This document shows, in pieces, positions 6,046 to 13,900 of a stretch of 20,466 nucleotides of DNA. Source of the stretch: a virus; IMG/VR virus record IMGVR_UViG_3300035701_000361, positions 1 through 20,466 of that record; one strand, written 5' to 3'. A program made the position numbers and the translations under genes. The stretch's first letter is position 1. Each line of letters opens with the position of its first letter. The notes beneath the pieces were generated by a model. It was not told the origin of the DNA. It worked only from the letters and a program-made list of their open reading frames with translations, and ran no database searches.

Positions 6046-7784
6046 TTTTTCTTCTTAAGCACTGCTTTAAGGGAGCGTAGGTGTTTACCTTTAGCTTCTC
6101 TTTGTGGCTTACTTAAAGCCATCCTTTGCTTATAAGACAAACTACTGTAATTCTTTTCTTTCAGAATTGGTAGCTTAGAACGTTTGCTACCACGGATGAC
6201 AGATGACTCTAATAATTTTGATTCAGCCTTTTGGCCGAGCTTGTTACCAAAAGCATCTTGGCTAGTTGACACCGGAGTACCAGCTGCAGTTTGGAAGTCA
6301 CCAGCATTAAGAATCGTTAGAAGAGTAGTTTTGTTGAGCCATTCCAACTCTTGCAAGTTGATGTAGGTCCCATAAGCAGTCTCGGTCCGCGATGCTCCCA
6401 AAGAATCAAGATCAATGACCAGGTTGGTTTCTTGATCTCCATCCATAATCATGGCGGAGCATCCATCATCATCGTCATGAGAGAATGCTACCGACAATAA
6501 ATTTCCTTGGAGATCGACGAAATCAACGTAGATGTTACCATAAAGATCAGTGGAAACATCATCCACAGTAACATCAGCGATACCAAGCCTATCTAGCCGA
6601 AGCGACATAGCCTTATTAATAGCATCAAGAGAATCTTGGCTTAGAACGTCCATATCTTCGATGAGAGCAGCAGCACGAGACTTGGATTCAGCTTCGTTTA
6701 TTTTGATTAAATCTTGACGATTAACAACCTCGAACATTTCGTCAAGCTTCTTTTGAAACTTGGCTTCACCCCAACTACGCATACCTTTGTTGCTACCAGA
6801 TCCCATACCATTGGTGGCTTTAAGCCGCTTAATAGTTTCCGCCATCGAATATTTAAGGCAGTAGACGGAGACTAGAAGTTCACGGAGATCACCAAAAGAT
6901 AAACCATCGGTCTCGTTGGCAATGTCTTTAATCTCAACCTCGGTCAATTTCTTTTTCTTCAGTTTCATCTCAAGATAAGCTTTGCGGCCTTCTAATGGCG
7001 GGAACGGAACCTCAACCTTACGGTCGAAACGACCAGAACGGAGCATACGCTCCGGCAATCGATCGATATGGTTGGTAGTGGCAAGATAAAGAACATTATC
7101 AACTTGAGTTTCGCCGTCAAACAATTCTAGGAGGGAATGCTCGTCGTACTGCACCATTTTATCAATATCTTCCAGGATGACTACACATCTACGATCAGAT
7201 TCGATTTCTCGGAAACTTTTGAGACCTTCAAGCAGGGAACCAACACTCTTAACGAGAAAAACAATATTTCCCTGCTTGACCATCTCTTCCATGACTAACT
7301 TGAGTACACATGTCTTTCCGGAGCCCGGAGGTCCATAGAGCATCATCCCACGCTTGTGCACGAAACCCATATCGTCGAAATCGCCCTTGAGTTCCCAAAA
7401 TTGGCCGATCTCGTTGATTACAGTATCTTGACGCTCATCCTTGAACCGAAGGATTTCGTCGGAGCGGATGTCGGCTTGTTCGAAAAAAGTACCCATCTCA
7501 AATGATGAACGAACATTATAAACACCAGGAGACAATTTGCCTTCAAGCTTGATTTTGCCAACTGGAGAAGAAACGTTGCCATTTTTGGTGTACTGAACCA
7601 CCGACTTGACACGCTTTTGCCCATTAATTGGTGACTCTTGCCCCATCGGGTGTTGCATGTCGAAGTCTTCTGTCAAAGACTCACCAACAAAACCAAGATC
7701 GATCACTGCTTGATTGTCTGGATTAGTAATAGCTTCAACAAGCATTTTATTGAGATTGGCTAGGGCTGCGCTTGCTCTGGACAT
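6042..7784 (-). CDS. AAA+ ATPase in the head operon
   Basis: A 580-aa protein with a classic AAA module at residues ~105-330: Walker A GPPGSGKT (151-158), Walker B VVILEDID (201-208), sensor-1 ATTN (235-238) and the second region of homology LPERMLRSGRFDRKVE with likely arginine fingers at 249 and 252. This resembles FtsH, proteasomal and BCS1-type AAA ATPases, but no peptidase (no HExxH) is attached. Residues ~385-500 form a separate acidic beta-rich domain (NIYVDFVDLQGNLLSVAF, SHDDDDG), and the C-terminus is very basic, ending LKKKK. The N-terminus MSRASAALANLNKMLVE resembles a capsid-targeting leader ending L-V-E. GGAG sits 6 bases before the ATG, immediately after the ATP-grasp stop. Role unknown: a remodelling or packaging chaperone, or a virion protein. 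Confidence 0.9.
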   Translation of the reverse strand: MSRASAALANLNKMLVEAITNPDNQAVIDLGFVGESLTEDFDMQHPMGQESPINGQKRVKSVVQYTKNGNVSSPVGKIKLEGKLSPGVYNVRSSFEMGTFFEQADIRSDEILRFKDERQDTVINEIGQFWELKGDFDDMGFVHKRGMMLYGPPGSGKTCVLKLVMEEMVKQGNIVFLVKSVGSLLEGLKSFREIESDRRCVVILEDIDKMVQYDEHSLLELFDGETQVDNVLYLATTNHIDRLPERMLRSGRFDRKVEVPFPPLEGRKAYLEMKLKKKKLTEVEIKDIANETDGLSFGDLRELLVSVYCLKYSMAETIKRLKATNGMGSGSNKGMRSWGEAKFQKKLDEMFEVVNRQDLIKINEAESKSRAAALIEDMDVLSQDSLDAINKAMSLRLDRLGIADVTVDDVSTDLYGNIYVDFVDLQGNLLSVAFSHDDDDGCSAMIMDGDQETNLVIDLDSLGASRTETAYGTYINLQELEWLNKTTLLTILNAGDFQTAAGTPVSTSQDAFGNKLGQKAESKLLESSVIRGSKRSKLPILKEKNYSSLSYKQRMALSKPQREAKGKHLRSLKAVLKKKK

Positions 7785-9137
7785 TTAATACTCCTTCATT
7801 ACAGAAATCATTTGTTGCAAAATTTGACCAGCCCTACTTTGGGACGGCTTGATTACAATTTTTCTAGCACTTTCTACCATTGCACCATCACCGAAGTTGA
7901 CACCCATCTTTTTGATAGGCTCAACATATTTTTCAATAGTATCATGAATAAAGTTGGTGTTACACATACCGTAGTATACATCCAACTTCTCTTCTTCTTC
8001 AATTATAGCATCATGAAGTTGTTGCAAATTGTCACCAGAAGCACAAACAGCACCAACGAAAGTAGTAACACCTGGAACGGAGTAAGCTGTATCGCCATTC
8101 ATCATGTACCGAATAAACCTTGTATTGTCACCACCATGAAGAGGCAGATACTTCTTAATTGCCTCATCGCTGTAAATCTCAAGACACCCTAGATACTTAT
8201 TATCTGGGAAAGGCGTTTCTTTTGCCTCTCCAGTAGCAACACCATAAATGAATTCTCCGAGTTTTCCATTGGAAAACGAGGAGTAAAGTAGTCCAAGTGG
8301 CATTGGGAACCTGCAGGTCCAGTCGATCCAATAAGAATCTTTCCCATCAAAAATGCATTCGAAACTGAATGCACCACGGTAATTGACCGACTTTAAGTAG
8401 GTAGCTGCTTTGTCGAGATCTTCTTTGAAAATGGTCATGTCGGAAGTCATAAGACCGGTGTAATTACCGCCGTACTCAAACCCCCACATAGCAGGGTAAA
8501 GGAATGTTTCACCATTAAAGAAAAGGTCAGCACCGGTTTCAATTCCTTCGATGGCTTCCTGAATAATAACTGGGATTTGTTCGACGTATGGTCCCATACT
8601 GGAACGGAGCGAGTCAAACATAAAATTGACTTGCTCCATTGATTTAGCAGGGAAAGATTCGAGGGAACCGCGCCAGATGTTGAACTTGATGAAGTAGGAA
8701 CCACCAGACTTTTGGTTAGTCTCCTGCACCCCAAACAACTTCTTCATAGTGTTGAGAGCTTCAGTAAGACCAGTCGCCACTACAGTTTTTGGACACTTGA
8801 TGCCGAGTTTATTCATCACCTCGACCGACTTCATTCGGTCGTTTTCCATCTCTTCGCCAAGACCAGCACCGAAGACGTTGTGACCATTGCCTCTCAACCA
8901 ATGTGCCAATTTTCCCATTCCAATATCTGGGAAAACAATAACATCGGCGTCATCAATATAAGGTCCATAATCGAGCACTTTATTAATCTCTTTAATGCCA
9001 AGACCAGGAGCGAACATCTCGAACTTAGGGTAAGCACTAACCCATGGCATATGGTAGTTGACTTCATGGCCTTCTTTTCCAAGCTGCCTAGCAGTATCAA
9101 CGTGGAGTCCGCCGCAATCTATAAAAAGAAATTTCAT
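7785..9137 (-). CDS. PurD-like ATP-grasp enzyme
   Basis: A 450-aa protein with the layout of phosphoribosylamine-glycine ligase (PurD): an N-terminal Rossmann-like part MKFLFIDCGGLHVDTARQLG, a mid region corresponding to MKSVEVMNKLGIKCPKT, then the ATP-grasp domain with YFIKFNIWRGS (likely ATP-contacting Lys151), IIQEAIEGIETGADLF and the metal-binding strand WIDWTCRFPMP (272-278). In PurD that strand is E-x-N-x-R-x-G-D-P-E; here it is D-x-T-x-R-x-P, so the chemistry may differ. It shares ATGA with the end of the portal gene and has AAGGTG before the start, so it is firmly within the head operon. ATP-grasp enzymes join a carboxylate to an amine or thiol; the substrate here is unknown, and it may modify a protein or small molecule rather than make purines. 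Confidence 0.85.
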   Translation of the reverse strand: MKFLFIDCGGLHVDTARQLGKEGHEVNYHMPWVSAYPKFEMFAPGLGIKEINKVLDYGPYIDDADVIVFPDIGMGKLAHWLRGNGHNVFGAGLGEEMENDRMKSVEVMNKLGIKCPKTVVATGLTEALNTMKKLFGVQETNQKSGGSYFIKFNIWRGSLESFPAKSMEQVNFMFDSLRSSMGPYVEQIPVIIQEAIEGIETGADLFFNGETFLYPAMWGFEYGGNYTGLMTSDMTIFKEDLDKAATYLKSVNYRGAFSFECIFDGKDSYWIDWTCRFPMPLGLLYSSFSNGKLGEFIYGVATGEAKETPFPDNKYLGCLEIYSDEAIKKYLPLHGGDNTRFIRYMMNGDTAYSVPGVTTFVGAVCASGDNLQQLHDAIIEEEEKLDVYYGMCNTNFIHDTIEKYVEPIKKMGVNFGDGAMVESARKIVIKPSQSRAGQILQQMISVMKEY

Positions 9138-10993
9138 GGTGACACCTTATTGCCATTATCAGATACAGTTACATCTGGCTTAGGTGGTGTTAATGTCTTT
9201 CTCCTTACCATTGACGATGGGGTTACAGTTCCACCTCTTTTATCAACCGGAGAATCACTATCTTTGCTGCCAGGAGTACCGCCAATTTTAATTGTTGGAT
9301 CATCCTCCTCTCTACCTTCAGCTTCCCCATCACCATCAACATCAATAATGTTAGGCAAACCAACTGTGTTGAGTTGAGAATTAAGGAATTCCAAGAAGCC
9401 TTCCAAATGGATTCGTTCAGCAAATTTTGGATTGACATTAACATCAGCCATTTCCATGACAAAACGCTTAATATTGTCGAGGAATCCAATAGTGGAGTCC
9501 ATGAACTCCAACCTGTCCAAGTTGTCCACTTCGATCAACTTGTTATAAAACTCAACCTTGATATCATTGGTAGTGTAGTCGATGCCTTTGTTGGAAAGAT
9601 GAATGTAAATAATTTGCCGAACACCCTCTTCGACAGCTTTTTGTACTGCTTTCAGCTTACGAAGATAGCGCGAATATTTACGTAGGACTGTTCCCTTCTT
9701 CTCTTCGTCGGAACCAAAAATAAGCTCGTAAGGGAGACCAACGGAGGAGCAGATGGTTTTGCGAACGTCAACTACTGATTCGAGGAGCTTTTCTGGCTCA
9801 TCAGATTGGTAGTCCATCTTCGACAGTTGACCTTTTTCACCAAAGATCGGAACGGCTTTGATACGACCAGCCGTTGACATAATATTTTCGACGGTGATCT
9901 CACCCATCTTTCCATCAATACCAATCTTCTTGTTAAGAAGCTGTTCCACTTGTTTAGCAGCTTCCATTCCCTTCTGCACATCGTAACCAGGTGGTACCTG
10001 AACACCAACCATGGAACCAGAAGAAAGTTTGGAAATTTTGGTAGCTGGAACGAGAGCTTCAAGAATCTCAAGCTCTTTTAGTTTTGAAATGATCGGGTAA
10101 ATAATAGAGCGACCAACTCGAACGTAACGTGGAATATCTTGACACTTCTTCTCTTTCATCTTGGCTGCCGACAGGTTGAACTCTTTGAAAAGGTCAATTC
10201 GAAGCCTGGACGAAGAAAGTGAAAACTTAATAAACTCGGAAGCGTGACGGCGTTCTACCTGGCCTTTCTCATTTTGAACAAGATAACACTTGATATCTCC
10301 CCATTTCGTGATGGCGACAATTGAAGCTTGATCAACTGAGTCTAGAACATCAACCAACCCAGTCTCATCGTCGTAACAATCATCAACATTGGTTTGGTTC
10401 TTCTGATCTTTTGGGTCTAACTCTTCAATATCTTTTTTTACAAGAGGATCTTTTTCATCATTAACTTTCTTATCTTGCACCACTACTGCTTCGAGAGTGT
10501 ACTCACCATAAGCCAGCATATCTGGAGTAATAGTAAGCGCCAACTGATCAAAGTCAATTTTTTCTTCTAGCAAGTCAATCTGTGTTTGAATATCTTCCCT
10601 AGCAGACGATGCACTAAGAACATTACCAGTACCAATTTCTGGGGCCAATGCATCTTCAGTCATTTGAGTTAGGATAACGTCCACTAAGTAGAATTGGCGC
10701 ATCCTATCGACTTCTCGAATAAGTTTTTTCCGAGAATCAGCGACTTTCATGTAAACGGAAGCTAATGCAGCTAATGTTTTAAAATCTAAACTCTGAACAC
10801 CTTGATTGCGCAGTGCCTCGGTGAGCAGCTGCGCTTGCATTCTAAGAAGTGGATCAACATTATTACTCTCGAACAATTTCTCCAAATCTTCCAACGTTGG
10901 AGCGTTCGGTATCTCCGCATGTTGTGGAGGTGGTGGAATAATTGGAGCGACAATTGTTTCTTGAATTGATGTTAGTGGTGGCTGTGTTTCCAT
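9134..10993 (-). CDS. Portal protein, T4 gp20-like
   Basis: The 619-aa protein likely forms the dodecameric ring through which DNA is packed and released. After a proline-rich start (residues ~15-27) come a helical region and the portal core, with EFIKFSLSSSRLRIDLFKEF, RVGRSIIYPIISKLKELEIL, and the DVRKTICSSVGLPYELIFGS / LRKYSRYLRKLKAVQKAVEE stem-and-wing helices that are typical of T4-like portals. The C-terminal 65 residues are low complexity (acid and Gly/Ser/Pro rich). It follows terminase after 3 bases with AAGGAT before the ATG, and overlaps the ATP-grasp gene by 4 bases. TerL then portal is the usual phage gene order. Length is slightly greater than T4 gp20 because of the extended ends. 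Confidence 0.9.
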   Translation of the reverse strand: METQPPLTSIQETIVAPIIPPPPQHAEIPNAPTLEDLEKLFESNNVDPLLRMQAQLLTEALRNQGVQSLDFKTLAALASVYMKVADSRKKLIREVDRMRQFYLVDVILTQMTEDALAPEIGTGNVLSASSAREDIQTQIDLLEEKIDFDQLALTITPDMLAYGEYTLEAVVVQDKKVNDEKDPLVKKDIEELDPKDQKNQTNVDDCYDDETGLVDVLDSVDQASIVAITKWGDIKCYLVQNEKGQVERRHASEFIKFSLSSSRLRIDLFKEFNLSAAKMKEKKCQDIPRYVRVGRSIIYPIISKLKELEILEALVPATKISKLSSGSMVGVQVPPGYDVQKGMEAAKQVEQLLNKKIGIDGKMGEITVENIMSTAGRIKAVPIFGEKGQLSKMDYQSDEPEKLLESVVDVRKTICSSVGLPYELIFGSDEEKKGTVLRKYSRYLRKLKAVQKAVEEGVRQIIYIHLSNKGIDYTTNDIKVEFYNKLIEVDNLDRLEFMDSTIGFLDNIKRFVMEMADVNVNPKFAERIHLEGFLEFLNSQLNTVGLPNIIDVDGDGEAEGREEDDPTIKIGGTPGSKDSDSPVDKRGGTVTPSSMVRRKTLTPPKPDVTVSDNGNKVSP

Positions 10994-10996
10994 TTA

Positions 10997-13900
10997 TTAT
11001 CCTTCATTCCAGAACATATTTTGCAAATTCTCAGTTCCAACCGATTGCTTCTTTTCAACATAGTGCATAAGTCTAATTTTACTGGCATCAATCATTGCTG
11101 TATAGATTGATCCACATGCGGCATCTGCTAAATCTTTTGAGCCGTCTGGTTGATGGTCTACCTTAGTTCCATCCGGCGTGACTTCAAGGTTCTCTAATTC
11201 TTCTTTTAATAACTTATTTTGAGGCACCATAACGCGGCCTTCGTAAAGAGCGTTTCGAACTTCAGTATAAGGTGTTGAGGTTTTGTCCATAGAAAGCAAT
11301 TCGGCGGTAAATCCCATCTTGGTAAGCAGTTGGATCATTTCGGCAGACTGGAATCCATCAGACGTAATTCTACCAACTGGATATCCGACAGAAGAAAGCC
11401 ACTGGATGAAAGCTCTGATTTTAAAAAGTGGAACCTGCTTGCCGTTTTTCGGCTCGATGCCAATGCACCATTCGCAAACAACCTCAGGCACCGACTCCGA
11501 CACTTCTTGGAAAGTAGAAATGTCGCGATAAATACGATCACGAAACTTGGTGACATAACTACCAGCAATGCCAAGACGGTCACCGGAAAGTCCAATATCT
11601 AAGTGGATGTTACGAGGATAACCTTTGTTGAGCGGATTAAGAAAATAGTTTTTAACTAAGCAGTAATTAGAAATCTGGTCGTTGTCATCATCAAAATCTA
11701 ATTGAAACTTGTCAGGGAAAAGTGGTGATACTGCAATTGCTTTAGTTAATCGATCTTTAAGACGGAACAGCCGATACTTAGAACCGGTAGCAATACCAGC
11801 CAAGTCGCGGAGTGCCTCTACAGTATCGGCTTCGAATGCATCTTTATGCTCTGTTGGAACTTGGATGCAATTTTCTGGCTCACTAATTAAAATTGGGCTG
11901 TCTAATTGAAGGAGTTCTGGTTGTTTAACGTCGGAACCTTTGAATACCCAAAATCTAGCAGTGCCGTAACGGTGAGGCTTTACATCCCAAACTGCTGCCT
12001 GGGATACTTTAACGCCTTGACTTCGGCGATAGCTATCTACAATCTTGTTGACGGCGGAGAACTTGTCGGTTTCAGAGGAATCAATCCAAATCTTACCTGG
12101 GATACCATCTGAACCAATAAATCGTGATTCCATTCGGCGAAGAACCGAGTTAAAAGTCTTATAAGTTTGTCCTTCAATAACCTCGAAGTTAGCCTCGGAA
12201 ATAATGGCTGAATTGTGCAAAAAAACACCCTGTTCAACAGCAAAATTGTGAAACTCGTCTACAGTAATGTCGTAGACAGGAACTTTTTCAGCTAGTTCTA
12301 CCATACGAACTGACACCACTTTATGGTTTAGACAATGGCGTTTATGATTGTTAGCAGAAACTTGTTTTTCAAACAATCGAGAACACTGTGGGCATGTCCA
12401 GTTCACAATTTTATTGGCAGATTTTGCACCGCCAGCTGCAGCACCTTCTTTAATAATCTTCACAGTATTTGGGTTAGACCAAACCACTTTCGCTGCAGCA
12501 CGACCACCAGCCCTAGACATCTCCAGCAAACTTTCACGCTGAGCCGGATCACTCCACCGGCGAGCGTTAACTATTTTGGCGGTCTTAGAGGAAGCTTTAC
12601 TAATTTTTTCTTTGTTGTCTGGGTTAGACCACGTAGCAGCAGCTGCCTTTTTCCCAAATTCTACCTGATGTGGCCTCAAATCGGCTCTGAACTTCGGGTC
12701 TTTCCACTTTTCCGTTAACGTTGCCGAAAACTCCCTACTCTTACGTTCAGCAAATTCTTCCGTCCATACTGATTTACCAGCTTTAGACAATTTAGCTTTC
12801 GTCACGGGGTTAGATCGTAAGATTTCTGCTGCTGCCTTACCACCTTTAGATTGAGACACCTTCATGCGACTTCTGTACTCTGGGTCTTGCCAACGATCAG
12901 AATGCAAATGCTTATGATCAACAGGCGACATCAGCATCAAATTCGACGGATCATTGTTGCGTGAATTATAATCGATATGGTGAGCCACCTGACTACCCTT
13001 GTAACCACCCAAACATTCACGAACCACTAACCGGTGAACAAGTTCAACCTTCCCAGTTGTGTTATCGACAACTGCTGAATACCTATCCCACTGTCCAGAC
13101 TTCTTTCCAAAATATAGCGGCATTAAACTGTTATTAGGCTTCAACTGGTCAGCCGTAACGTAAGACCCGTCCCTCATCATAAATGGGTGATTATTAGTAC
13201 AACGAATCGTCTTACCGTTGTCCAATTCAACTTCATAAAGGCGGTCAACATATCCAGTAATCCGAGCACTGTGACCACGGCCAGGGATGACATGGCCATT
13301 TTTATCTGATGAATACAGCCAAAAATGATCTCTGCCAACTAATTCTTGAATAGGAACCGACTCACCATTTAAAAGTTGAATTTTGGTATCACCGGTTAAA
13401 CAATGAATTGCCTGTCCCAAGGCGTGACCCATCCGAGAGCCCATGATGAAGTCTACGCGATTCGGAAAAAGAGTGTCGTCTGAACCGAAGGATCGTTTCT
13501 TTTTCGAGCCAAAAACACCGACAAATTGGTAGAAAAATGGACTCTGCACAAACATTTGAGAGAGCTTGTCCCAAACAACATCAGTGGTAAGGGAAAGAGT
13601 CCGGTTAAAAATCGCAAAGAGGATTTTTGTAGACCGAACAAGGCCGAATGACTCCTGAGGGGCATTCATTAGAATGAGCTTGTAAATATCGTAGGCGAGA
13701 CCAGCACAAGCAACCGACGTGTTGTGAGAAATAAATCCATCAAACACATAAGACGGATCATCAGCAACAGATAAATCGTAAACTTCACGATTGACTGTTT
13801 CGATAGAGCGGACTTCATCAGTATAACACTGAAAATCGTTCACAAAGTCAAAGTCACGAACCAAACCACCAGTCTTAAAGGTACTGGCAATACGTTGTAC

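Noticed and set aside
8712-9377. 221-codon plus-strand frame over the ATP-grasp and portal genes
   Set aside because: Opposite to two confidently identified genes with coupled overlap; no ribosome site.
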